From Zygnema cylindricum (lineage: Eukaryota; Streptophyta; Zygnematophyceae; Zygnematales; Zygnemataceae): a stretch of DNA of 42,111 nucleotides. Below are positions 1 through 25,358 of the stretch, piece after piece. Within the stretch, counting starts at the first letter, position 1; each line of letters begins with the position of its first letter. The stretch lies in assembly GCA_037447655.1 (NCBI GenBank), contig JBBHKE010003448.1:1-42111 (forward strand), in the 5' to 3' direction. The notes under the pieces were generated by a model. It ran no database searches and was not told the DNA's origin. It was given only the letters and a program-made list of their open reading frames with translations. Position numbers and translations under genes: made by a program.

Positions 1-314
1 GGGAGGACACAGGGAGGGGGAGAGAGAAGACGAGGGAGAGAGAGGAGTGGGAGAGGGAGAGGGGAAGAGAGAGAGAAGGAGAGGAAGAGAAAGTGAAGGA
101 TAAGGAAAGGGAGTGGGAAAGGGACAGAATACTTACCATTTGTCCTCAATTGTGGCCGGAGGAGGGAGAGCCATGAGAGAGTTTTCTTCCTCCTTCGCTT
201 TCCCTTCTTCTACCGTTTTCTTCCCTCCTCCCCCCTTCGTCCTCTCTCCCCAGATATCACCTGGGATCATAACCGGGCAGATGAAAAAAAGGAATTTAGT
301 GATGATGTCACGGA

Positions 315-492
315 TGACGTCATGGATAAAAACAATGAAGTGATGACATGACAGAAGGTAAAAACCAATGTGAAAGCTGTGATGTTGAACATGGCATGCG
401 GGACGAGCAAGAATGTGAGAGTGACGATTATCACAATCGCACAGAGAGTGATACGTGCCATGGTGACGTCACGGCTATGCCAAGTGACGTCA
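315..492. promoter_or_regulatory. Three TGACGTCA palindromes
   Basis: Perfect TGACGTCA at 315-322, 464-471 and 485-492. This is the canonical bZIP (CRE/TGA-type) site. No gene start is evident nearby, so a promoter of a gene left of the window is possible but unproven. Confidence 0.4.
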
Positions 493-553
493 TCGGTGAT
501 GAGATGTTGATGAGGTATTGGTGTCACAGAGGTCAAAGATGATACTAGATGGC

Positions 554-776
554 AATGGACGGACGGATGGAGCTTTAAGGGATGGATGTACAGATGGAGC
601 TTTGGAGGATGGATGTACGATGGAGCTTTGGAGGATGGATGTACGGATGGAGCTTTGGGGATGGATGTACAGATGGAGCTTTGGAGGATGGATGTACGGA
701 TGGAGCTTTGGAGGATGGATGTACCGATGGAACTTTGAAGGATGGACGTACGGATGATGGATGTACGGATGGATGA
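554..776. repeat. 27-bp minisatellite
   Basis: About seven copies of a unit containing GATGGATGTACGGATGGAGC followed by TTTGGAG. Units are 27 bp, a multiple of 3, but single-base losses shift the frame several times, so it is not a credible coding repeat. Confidence 0.95.
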
Positions 777-1274
777 TAGGAGATGAGATGAGAGCGGAAA
801 GGGAACAAGAAAAGGTAATAAAGCAAAAACTAAAAGACTTCGGTTTGTCTACAAGGTGGCTTGGTAAAAATATACATTATATATATGTTTAGGAAAGCAA
901 GGGAGCGTTTAACCCCAACCTCAATACTCCATATTATTCATGTTTTTTTTCCACAACATTGTCATGCAAGAAGCGCCAATTCTCTACGCGCCAACCCTAA
1001 TAATAAAGTTAAAAATATGCCATTGAACGCCAACTGTAATAAATTAAAAACAAACCTTTAATAAGAGGGAAGAGGGAGAGGGGGAGGGCGAGCGTAGGAG
1101 AGGGATAGAGGGATGGCGAGATAAAAAGACCAAAAAGCTGTCTCTCATTTCAAAGAGACGGAGTGGGGGAGGAGGAGGAAAGGCGACAGAGGAGTACATT
1201 TTTGTAAAGGGCCATGAATGAAGGTGAAAGTCTGAAACCCCTTAATTTCCTTCCGTACATCTTCGCGATAAAAA

Positions 1275-1990
1275 TCCCTCGTGCGAAAATGTCATAGTTG
1301 TTCACACCGTTTAGTGCGAACGATTCAATCGCTACAAATTATACGTAACGAACGCATTGAACGTATCGAAAAAATCGTATAAATCGTTAATGAATTTTCG
1401 TCCGTACTATTTTGTACATGTAAACAAAAATGAGTTTTACATATACCGCAGTTTGTAAGTTTTCCGTTAAATGAGCGCTAAAAAAAAATAAACAAGACGT
1501 TCGTACATCTTTCCAACTTACCGCTCGTAAATAGTGTGACATTTCAACGTCTCTTTTCAAAAATGTTTGTACATTTTTGAAAAAATTATGTACATGTTCC
1601 GTGAAATTTCTGTTCAGTTTACTGGACAGGAAACTTTAATAACTGCGACGTATGTTATCGTCAAATTCCGTAAATTACCGTAAAATTCCGTACATTTTAC
1701 AGGAAACGCTGTACTTTTCACATAAACTGTCCCATTCAGTTTACCGGACAGAAAGTACATCGCAGTTTTTTGCGATTTTTTCAACAGTCACGAATTATAC
1801 GTTTCAATCGGGAAATAGGAAAAAATCGCACGATTTGAACAACAGCGGAAAATGTTGAAACCGTGCGAAACGTGCGAACGATATTTTCCTATTCGTTCGG
1901 TTTCATTTCTGCAAAGGTTTTTTAATGTAACTAGAACGTACGGGCAAAAAAAGAAAAAAACTTGGAACTCTCCCTCGTGCGAAAATGTTG
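1275..1990. repeat. CGTAC-rich block bounded by direct repeats
   Basis: TCCCTCGTGCGAAAATGT occurs at about 1275-1292 and again at about 1973-1990. The sequence between them shares the CGTAC-rich composition of the nested element at 7397-8103 and begins ATAGTTGTTC (1294), close to that element's end. A matching right end is not clear, so it may be a decayed relative. Confidence 0.4.
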
Positions 1991-3476
1991 AAATCGGGAG
2001 GCACGTGCAAAGACGCTTTTTTAAAATAGTAAATTATTAAATATCATGTTTTACCAACACACTGACAAAAATAAGAAGTACCTCATCTTGTTTATCATTC
2101 TCAGTCAAAAGGTAAGGACGCAACCAGGGCTCCAATTAAAAAAAAAAAAAAAAAAAGTGGTCAAAAAGGTTAGATGTTAACAAAAAAAAAAGGTCACATG
2201 TTAGTGAGTTTACTTGTATTTTTTATACAGAAAAAAGCGTGACTTTTGTCGAATTGCTTATTTGAGCATACAATTTGACTCTATCACTCGTATTATATTT
2301 TTGAAGTGAACGTTTTCTTTATATTTTTTGGTGTCCAAATCTAATGAAGATCATTGGACACCCAATAAAGGCGTTGTCTTGCACTCTAAAACGGCAGGGA
2401 GGGAGAGAGAGTGGGGGAGAGGGAGAGAGGGGGAGAGAGAGGGAGAGAAGGGGGGAGAGAGGAGAGAGAGAGGGGAGAGAGAGGGAGAGAGAGAGGGGGA
2501 GAGAGACGTTTAAAGGGAGAGGAAGCACGGAGGGGAGAGAAACGGATAAAGAGAGGGTCAGAGAGTGGGAGGTGTAGGGTAATATGGATTGTGAGGAGGA
2601 TGACTATGTGAATGCAAGGGCGAGATGGAGAGGATAGAGATGGGAGAGAGCAGGGAGGGCGGGAGAGTGAATGATGGAGGGGCAGAGGAAGGGACAATGG
2701 CAGGTAACCTTTTTACAGTGCTAAGCTCTGGCAGTGTTTCTTCTTTACAGTATGTTTGGTTCTATGTGCGATCTCTCGGTTTAACATTGGCTTGTCCTTT
2801 TCTTTGTTTCCATGTGCTTGGAAGGTCCCCATAGCATGTTTTAATAAAACTTATTATTATTTTACAATTTTGATTCCCTTAGTCACGTAGAATCCCAAAA
2901 TTTGACTTTTTCAATAAAGTCGTCTGAGATTTTCAGTACCGGGACTTTCTTTAACCCTAAAAAAGTAGTTGCCCTATTGTAAAGTCCACCATGAACAAAA
3001 GTATTTTTAAACAAAATACTTTGGAAAACCCATTCAGAAATACGGTATGCTTACAAAGAAATGCAAATAAAAACAAATCTTTTTCTCACATAATCAAATA
3101 ATATATATCGCCTTAAATATCCTATCAAAAATTTATCTCAAAAGGAGACCACCTTTACAGAAAAAAGAAGGAAAAAAAAAGTGAAAGACTCTAATACATT
3201 TCCCAATGTGAAAGAACATGTATTTCCTGTTGATAATCCACGAAACGAAAACCAATCGGAAAAGAAAAGAGACGAATTTAACGCATAATTTCCATTTCGA
3301 TCCAATAGTAATAAAAACCATAACCTCATAGAGTCGGCATAGTTGCAAGAATAACCTAAATCATATCTACCGAGGGTTTAAGGCTTAGGGTTAGACGCTT
3401 TTCAGCGAAACGAAGCTTTCCTTGACCAAAAAAAAAAAAATACTTCATTATCGAGACTACATTTACGAGGCTACAT

Positions 3477-5981
3477 TTATGCGGCAGCGGCGTAGTTTTT
3501 CTTAGCGAAGTACTCAGCTGCCCGGTCCTGTCTCTTCTTTGCTGTGCCTCCAATAAATTTAGTACGTTTTGGTACCATTTCCAAAGTACATCCTGCCGCC
3601 TCGAGCTTCTCCTTTGCTGAACTACTGAAGGACGTGGCTTTGATTGTAAAGCGTGTACTCACGTCACCAGATCCCAAAACCTGTCCAATAGCACCCAAAG
3701 GTAAGCTCACAGTTCAAATAGCAATTCAAAAAGACCTAAAAAACCTTTGGAAACCTATATGAAGCTTCAGAAAACCTTCTGAGCTTTGATAGTAAAGCGT
3801 GTGTTCACGTCCACAGGTCCCAAAAACAGTCAAATCCCGCACAATGGTAAGTTCACAGTTCCAAAAGCACTTCAAAAAGAAGAACATATATGAAGCTTCG
3901 GAAATCTTTTAACGTCTTCAAAAACCTTACAAAATACTACATAAACCTTTAAGAAACCTTTAAAATCCTTATAAAAACTATAAAAACCATAGAACCAGAT
4001 CGACAACATTTTACGTCCCTTGAAGACCCACCTATAGTAAAGCCTGATTCTACTCGGAAACAAGCTAAAGAGGGAATCACAAACCTTCAGAGGGAGATTT
4101 CGCTCACGCCCTGTAGGGTTCAACAGTCCACGAAGTTTAAGCGAGTCCAGAGACACTTCCTCGCCTTCCTCAACCCCCGAGGCGATGATATCCTCCAAAT
4201 TCACTGAAACATACTTAGGAAGTCCAGCTCCCATACCTGAAAAAACATAAAAACCTCCTCGTAAATAAAATTTTGCTTGATTAAAACTTTGCAGTCTGCA
4301 TGATTAGCAATGCAAGCATTTGCACCACTTTCTCGACACAAGGTTTTATGATATTTTGTATGACTCTTACCTCCAGCAATTCCCTTGAGCTTGGGAAGAC
4401 GTCGATACAATGGCATCTGTCCTCCTTCAAAACCCGGACGAACTCCTGATCCTGATCGTGAATTTTGTCCACGCATACCAAAACCACAACTTGCTCCTTG
4501 TCCTGCAGCAATACCTCGACCTTTGCGTTTCTCCAAACGTCTCGATCCTCGCTGAGGTCGCAAGTTGTTTAGCCGAAACCTCTCTGTTAAGAAGACAGAA
4601 AAGAAAGCACAAAAACACATCAGCCTCAAATTTTTTGGGCGAGTAAGGTGTGGCCGCTGAATGAAGGAACATGAAAGAATCGAGATTAGGACAGGAGTGG
4701 AAAGGTAATAAAAGTTTTTGTAAATCCTGTAAAGATTCTAAACATTTACAAATAGCGCAAAAAGAGAATGATATGGAACAAACAATGCAGACGAGACATG
4801 CCATTTTCATCGTTACAAACCCATTTAAGAAACTAAGGCCTAAATTTTATGAGCATAGCTGAATATATTCTCTCAATAAGCTCTTATTTGCTAGGTTTGA
4901 GTACGTTGTCCACCGCTATTAGTGTTACAACACTATTCGGGCACTGCTTTTTTTGAACCAAAAATCAATAGTGTTAATGGCATTACTTAAGTAAGTGGAC
5001 TACAATCCGCCGCGTCTCCTTATGCTGAAGTAGTATTATACATTCTGCTTCCTGCATTACTCAACACTAATAACTCCTTAACACTAATAGTGATGACGGT
5101 GTTGTTTGGAAATTGGAAAAGTAAAAGGATAAGGAAAGCGAGAAACATATTAAGAAATCTCCGTGCAAAGGCAAAACTCTCAGGAGCCAGAAATGTCTGA
5201 AATGCGGAAATGCAGCAAATAAAGTATTTGATTTTTTAATATTGCACCAAAAGTTTTCGAGTACAATCCGAAACAAAAAGGCTGCCTCCTTTTCCACTGT
5301 GTTGTGAAAAAGCCAAAAAACGAAGGGGAGGGATTAAATGTATGAAATGCATAATAATTTTGTTGAAAAGAAGTCATTTTAGAGGATCTGGAATCACCTA
5401 CCATAGGCTGCATTAGATTTAAAATTGGGCGGTAATTATTTGCTTTCATAACAAATGGAAAGGAGAAATAGTGTGGCCTAATAATCAAAGTTTGTAATGG
5501 TCAATTCTGTTTGGTCTTAAGCAGTAAATAATAGTGTGACCAATTTAAAGGCAATCTGAACTGTCACAACAAAGTCCCTGAGTAAAAATATCCCTTTCAA
5601 CATTAATGAAAAGAGCTAAACCACTATCATGGACCCATGGAACTCATTCCGTCAAGGCACATTCCTTCCCCTAAAAACCCTAACATCCAAAACAGTCCTA
5701 AAACTCTAAAAACCCTAATACTCTAAGAGACCCTCTAAGAAACCCTAAAAAAACCGTTGACATCCCGGTTCTCCCCAAGAAAGGCCTCTAGACCACACCT
5801 ATCCCATGCCCTCTCCTTCCTGAACCCTAATCCCTCCTCTAACTTCCTCAATTTGACTAGTATTGCAGACATTACCTTCGGCATCCACATCCTCTGCACA
5901 CACGCGCAGCACGTGTGAATGTTTGGTGGACTGCGGTCTTGATGACGTGGCAGACGGAGAGAGGCGGATGGACGCTCCCAT
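3477..5981 (-). CDS. RPL15: Plastid 50S ribosomal protein L15 (bacterial-type uL15), nuclear gene with transit peptide, 4 exons
   Basis: Exons on the minus strand are 5981-5876, 4583-4371, 4236-4085 and 3680-3477; all introns are GT-AG and phases agree (106, 213, 152, 204 nt), giving 224 residues. Exon 1 is a Ser/Thr/Arg-rich transit peptide (starts [14 protein letters not shown]) ending near VLRVCA, a typical stromal-processing context. Exon 2 has the L15 core: [52 protein letters not shown]. Exon 3 has the [19 protein letters not shown] segment and exon 4 the C-terminal domain ([19 protein letters not shown], then a basic YFAKKNY tail). The family binds 23S rRNA and assembles into the large subunit, here in the plastid stroma. 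I chose the ATG at 5981; an upstream in-frame TTG is not preferred. Intron 1 (1292 bp) carries telo-boxes, and intron 3 contains a decayed copy of the exon 4 edge. The start is less certain than the rest. Confidence 0.93.
3783..3900 (-). pseudogene. Decayed duplicate of L15 exon 4 start plus acceptor, inside intron 3
   Basis: Read on the minus strand, 3826-3783 encodes [14 protein letters not shown], against [14 protein letters not shown] in true exon 4 (3680-3636). The similarity continues into the neighbouring intron: GTAAG(C/T)TCACAGTT occurs at 3701 and at 3847, an offset of about 146 bp. The copy soon leaves the L15 frame, so it is a partial tandem duplication and not a working exon. Confidence 0.8.
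5675..5748 (+). promoter_or_regulatory. Cluster of three telo-box motifs (AAACCCTAA) in L15 intron 1
   Basis: Perfect AAACCCTAA occurs at 5675-5683, 5710-5718 and 5740-5748, with a near copy (GAACCCTAA) at 5822-5830. They lie within about 200 bp of the end of exon 1. In land plants the telo-box is enriched near the 5' ends of ribosomal-protein and other translation genes. Position in a ribosomal-protein gene supports a regulatory reading; the alternative is degenerate interstitial telomere-like sequence, since diverged CCTAAA-like runs lie between the motifs. Confidence 0.45.
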
Positions 5982-6049
5982 AAAGGAAGAGGAAGGGAGA
6001 CTCAACGAAGACTTTGCTCCCTGCAATGTTCCAATTCACAATTCTTAAC

Positions 6050-6430
6050 CTCTCTTCTCTCACTCTAATTCTTCCCTCTCTCCTCTCCCTCTCCCTCCTT
6101 CTCCTTCAGCGTTTCTCCCCCTCCCCCCTTTCCTCTCTCTACTCCTCTCCGTCTCTCTTCCTCGCCCTCTCTCTTCCTCACCCTCTCTCTTCCTCCTCCC
6201 TCTCTCTCCCTCCCCCCCTCTCTCTCCCTCCCCCCTCTCTCCCCCTCCCCCCTCTCTCCCCCTCCCCCCCCCCTCTCTCCCTCCCCCCCCTCTCCCCCCT
6301 CCCCCCCCCCCTCTCTCCCCCTCCCCCCCTCTCTCCCCCCCCCCCCTCTCTCCTTCCCCCCCCCCCTCTCTCTCCCCCTCCCCCCCCCCTCTCTCCCTCC
6401 CCCCCCCCCCCCTCTCTCCCTCCACCCCTC
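6050..6430. repeat. Homopyrimidine tract upstream of L15
   Basis: About 380 bp of C/T only, mostly CCCCCTCTCTC-type units, starting about 70 bp upstream of the L15 start codon. On the L15 sense strand it is G/A only. Such tracts can form triplex DNA. Confidence 0.95.
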
Positions 6431-7324
6431 GCTGCCTTTTTCTTTCCCGCACTTTCTCACTCTATCTTTTTTTCTCTGTTACAGAAACAGAAGGAGAAAA
6501 AGGCGAAAAAAATGACCATGAATATTTAGGGATCAGAAACACAAACCGTGAGGCTCATGGAAGCCATGGCTGTCTCCACGTGGCACCCTCCACAAGAAAC
6601 TTTTAGGGCGGGAGAGGCCGCCATGTCGATCAAAATTGATGGCGAAAAGCAAGAAAAAAATAGCAGGAAGAGGGTGAATTGAATGGAACTTAGAGCAAGA
6701 GAGAAGTGAATCTCGGCCGTCCAATTGAAATTGTATGGCTGCCCGGTTCTCCAATCGAAACAAATTTTTCTGCCCGCTGTTATAGCAGTGAAAGTCGGCC
6801 ATCCAATTGGAATTCCGTACGAAACATTTTTTTGTTGCCCGAAAAAGAGTACTGTGTCTTTAACCAATCAGGTCGTTTCGGTCTGACTGAAAGATTTCCA
6901 TGTCCGTACGTGCTAAACTTATTTGACGGACGATCTACATGCGTCCACGAGGACAATCTTTTCGTGCCAGGGACAGTAGGGATATATCCTTATCCAAATT
7001 TCATTTTCGTTGGGAGAATGTTATAACTACTACCATCGAATCTCTATATATACTCTAAATCTACCTAAGTCTTTGTCTTTTTTCAATTCGTACATAATCG
7101 TACACCGACATTGTCCTCTAAATTTAAAGTTAAACCTTAAAACGGTCGAAGAGCTTCACTAGGTATTCCACTTTTCCGGGAGCCTTGGAGACAATTTAAT
7201 AATTTATCGTGTTCGAGTTCAGAATCCAAGAGCAAAACGTGCAGACATTTTGTGCGGCGTCTGCACTTAAACAAAAAAGGAATTTCGTGCGGTCGAATGA
7301 ATTTTATTCGCAGAAATTTCATAC

Positions 7325-8242
7325 TACACCGCCAATCGCTATTAGAGTCAAGGATTAAATAGCGTCAAAAAACAATTAGCGTTATTGATTCTAATTATAG
7401 TTGTCCCGTGCGCATAATACGCACGAAACGAAGCAGCGAATACTACGCACGATACGCATTTAACGATGAAAAAAATGTTATAAAATGCGTACCTGACAAT
7501 GTACCCGTACATTTTCGTACATTTGCGTACTGTTTTCGTGCATTTCAGTACTTTTAGGGGGGTTTGAGGATTTTTAGGGTACATTCTCGTGCGTTCTCAA
7601 ATATTTATGTTAAACAGCCAACTATTATTCGTACATTTATTTACAGTGTCCGTATGTTTTCGTACTTTTGACGGTTATAATTTTGAGACTTTTAGAGTAC
7701 ATTTTTGTACTTTTACGTGTATTTCAGTTATACGGACTTACATTTTTCGTACACATACGTACGGCGTCCGTATATTACAGTACTTTTAGGGTTAGTGATG
7801 GGGGGATTTTAGGGTGTTTAGGGTACTTCCCGTGCATTTCGTACATTCCGGTAAAATACAGTACAGCTGCCTTACATTATCCGTACTCCTAGGCTTTTTA
7901 TGGTACACATGTCGTACAATGACGTACATTTGAGTATGTTTTTCGTACGCTTTTAGGATTTTTTAAGGATTTTTTAGGGTTAAGGGGACGGTTTCCGTAC
8001 CTTTTCGTACATCGTACAGCGAAATCTAACGAACGGTATGAAAGTAACGAATATTACGTAGTTTTCGGAAAAAAGTCGAAATCCGTACGAATAGGACAAC
8101 TATGATTCTAATTTAGCACCTGAGACGTGGCAGATTATGGTCCACGTACTTAAATAGCATTATTAATTGTATTTCAGGTTTTATTTTTTTTAAAAAGGGC
8201 ACCGAATTGGCGTTATATACTCTAATAGCGATTGGCGGTGTA
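7325..8242. mobile_element. TA-flanked MITE, copy 1, carrying a nested insertion
   Basis: The ends are a perfect 24-bp inverted repeat (left begins TACACCGCCAATCGCTATTA, 7325-7348; right 8219-8242) with TA at the borders. Removing the 717-bp nested insertion and its target duplication leaves about 201 bp, close to the 220-233 bp of the other family members. Confidence 0.9.
7397..8103. mobile_element. Nested element with 10-bp target duplication (Mutator-like)
   Basis: A perfect 10-bp direct duplication GATTCTAATT (7387-7396 and 8104-8113) flanks 10-bp inverted ends ATAGTTGTCC/GGACAACTAT. The interior is unusually rich in CGTAC and TTTCGTAC and has no recognisable transposase. A 9-11-bp duplication is the usual mark of Mutator-like elements; the ends are short for a classical member. 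Confidence 0.82.
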
Positions 8243-9945
8243 CTGTACAGTACTGTCCTAGTCTGCACTGTACTGCGTGGCCTGATGGAAAATCCAGTTC
8301 TGCCAGTCCATGCAATCCGTGCAATTACTGCCAACTCCTGATGGATTCCTATGGTGTAGTTTAAACTTCAAAAACATTTAACTGCTGACTAAGGAACGGC
8401 GCAATAGAACGCGTAACGCATATCGCATCCCGACAAGCAATCAAGCATCATCCACGTCATCAGTTCTTTACCATATTAAAATTCGTACACAAAGAAATTC
8501 AGGCAGTTTTTTGCAATCAATATTTAAAACGTGCGAATATTTCATGCGGCGTCTGCGCACGGAACGTCAAATATCACATAAGTGGAAATTTCATGCGGCC
8601 GCAATAAAGTACAGTACTGTACTGTAGCCGCACGGATCTATCCTATACTCCCACATGGCATATTGGCATGCCAATTTCCTGCGTCTTTCGTTCAAAAGTT
8701 CCACTCGATTCCTGCCACTTCCATACGAAATTTCCGCACTTTTAGAACAGTACTTACAACTTGGCTGCTGCTTCAAACTCTCCAGTTGAGATTTTGCAAG
8801 AGCTTCCAGGAGCTCTTGTTTATGGTGAGTTCTTTATCTAAGATCATTTCTTAAGGGAGTGAAAAAATGTAAGCTTCTTGAGAAACGCACATACTATTTC
8901 CGAGTTTCCATGCATGCTTTTGTTTATGTCTAAAATGATTCGATTTGCTGGTTTTCCTTGCTTTGTTTGATTAAAGTTAAATGCATTGGTTCTTCCACTT
9001 TTTTTCTTTCTCTTTTTGTTTTTTTTTTAATTTTTGATTTATTTACTCTAATTTGGATGAATTACAGCAGATATGTATTTCATTGGGAAGAGGGAAAGGA
9101 GAGAGTGGTGAGGGGAAGGGAGAAGGGGGGGAAAGAGCGAGAGGGAGAGGGAAAGGGAGAGGGAGAGGGAGAGGGAGAGGGAGAGGGAGCGGGAGAGGTA
9201 GTGGTCTACGTACAGGCAAACACTCAGATGCAATGCTGGATTCTATTTCTAAATTTAGAGTTCATGAAAGCTGAAAAGCTAAATTTTATCTCCAGCTATT
9301 AAAGCTAGTGTTTGAAATCAGAAAAAAAGCCGACCAATTAATGCCAAATGTTGGATTTAGTCTTCAAATGTCACGCATTTGTCGCTTTTTATTTTTTCTG
9401 GAAATTGAGCCGTTATGAACTTTGTGAATTAGGTGAGTGATTGAGTCGTCAACTTGAAGAGGTAATTCTAGTTCAAAAGGATGACTATGTAGCTTCCATT
9501 GGATTTTCTCCGAACTCCTTTTGTGGTTTCTTAATTTAGTATAGATCATCTATGCATTTACCAGTCATTTTTTTTTGAGTTTTTTTTTCTTTAAAAATTC
9601 ATTTATGAATATGAGTTGAAAACCCTGCTTATTTGCACCTACATTTGCGAATCAATTGATTATTTATCTACTCCAATGTTTGCAAGAAATTTTACGGTAG
9701 GGTTTAAGGCCATTTTCGCAAGAAATTTATGCCTAACTGTTTGGAACAGTGAGATCATTGTAATCAATTAATTTCCTGAACCCCGTGTTTTTTTTAACTG
9801 TTTTGTTCCTATTTGTCTCTTTTTTGTATATCTCACTCTTAAACTAATTGACATACTTCTGTCTTCTGTCACTTTTTCTGTTTTATTTGGGATGGTAAAT
9901 TAGTATCCTGGTGAAAGCGCAAAACTTTAAATTGCTCAGTATGCC

Positions 9946-10140
9946 GTCTTTATTGTCCTTATCTTCTTTTAGTTTCTGAACGGAACTCTGTCATCTTTAT
10001 TGTCTTTACCTCCTTTTAGTTTTTCAACGGATCTTTCTCATCTTTATTGTCTTTATCTTCTTACTTTTTTTTTTTTGACGGATCTCTGTCATCTTTATGG
10101 TCTTTATCTTCGTACATTTAGTTTTTAAACGAAGCTCCAA
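9946..10140. repeat. Tandem repeat immediately upstream of the ABCC start codon
   Basis: Four diverged copies of a unit of about 50 bp, with cores TCTTTATTGTCTTTATCTTC and AACGGATCTCTGTC, starting near 9946, 9993, 10042 and 10094. The last ends 30 bp before the ATG at 10172, so the array lies in the probable 5' UTR or core promoter. Confidence 0.85.
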
Positions 10141-10171
10141 CTTGGAATTTCTCAACAGTTTAAACTCAACA

Positions 10172-25158
<14,987 letters not shown>

Positions 25159-25177
<19 letters not shown>

Positions 25178-25358
25178 ACAATGGAAGGAAAGGATCTCTT
25201 AGACAATTGAAGGAAAGGATCTCTTAGACAATTGAAGGAAAGGATCTCTTAGACAATTGAAGGAAAGGATCTCTTAGACGATCGAAGGAAAGTATCTTGA
25301 AGATGATCGAAGGAAAGTATCTTGAAGACAATTGAAGGAAAGTATCCCAAAGACGACT
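25159..25358. repeat. 25-bp minisatellite across the ABCC stop codon
   Basis: Eight contiguous 25-bp units beginning GAAGGAAAGGATCTCTTAGA, starting at 25159, 25184, 25209, 25234, 25259, 25284, 25309 and 25334. The first unit encodes the last residues (KESIF) and the stop; the rest form the start of the 3' UTR. The central copies are identical and the outer ones have diverged. Confidence 0.97.

Larger units (their letters stand above)
1..3476. other. Window start to L15 3' end: no recognised gene
   Basis: Contains purine tracts (1-110 and about 2396-2530), the minisatellite, the CRE-like sites and the CGTAC-rich block listed separately. The short open frames are low-complexity or unrecognisable. 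A gene continuing from the left cannot be excluded for 1-540. Confidence 0.5.
5982..10171. other. Divergent spacer between L15 and ABCC genes
   Basis: Holds the pyrimidine tract, the nested transposon pair, a (GAGAGG)n purine tract at about 9090-9200 and the 5' repeat of the ABCC gene. It should contain both promoters. I cannot place a TATA box or a transcription start with confidence, and the open frames (for example 8582-8854) are unrecognised. Confidence 0.55.

Noticed and set aside
554-826. Repeat protein encoded by the 27-bp minisatellite
   Set aside because: The period is a multiple of three, but indels shift the frame repeatedly and no start or splice context supports it.
5979-6026. 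Upstream in-frame TTG start for L15, adding 15 residues
   Set aside because: Nuclear genes start with ATG and the ATG at 5981 gives a normal transit peptide; the TTGCAG there could at most be an acceptor of a 5' UTR exon.
8582-8854. 90-codon open frame ending at a GTGAGT, as a 5' exon of the ABCC gene
   Set aside because: No similarity to ABCC N-termini, and the ATG at 10172 already gives a complete start; a noncoding 5' exon cannot be excluded.
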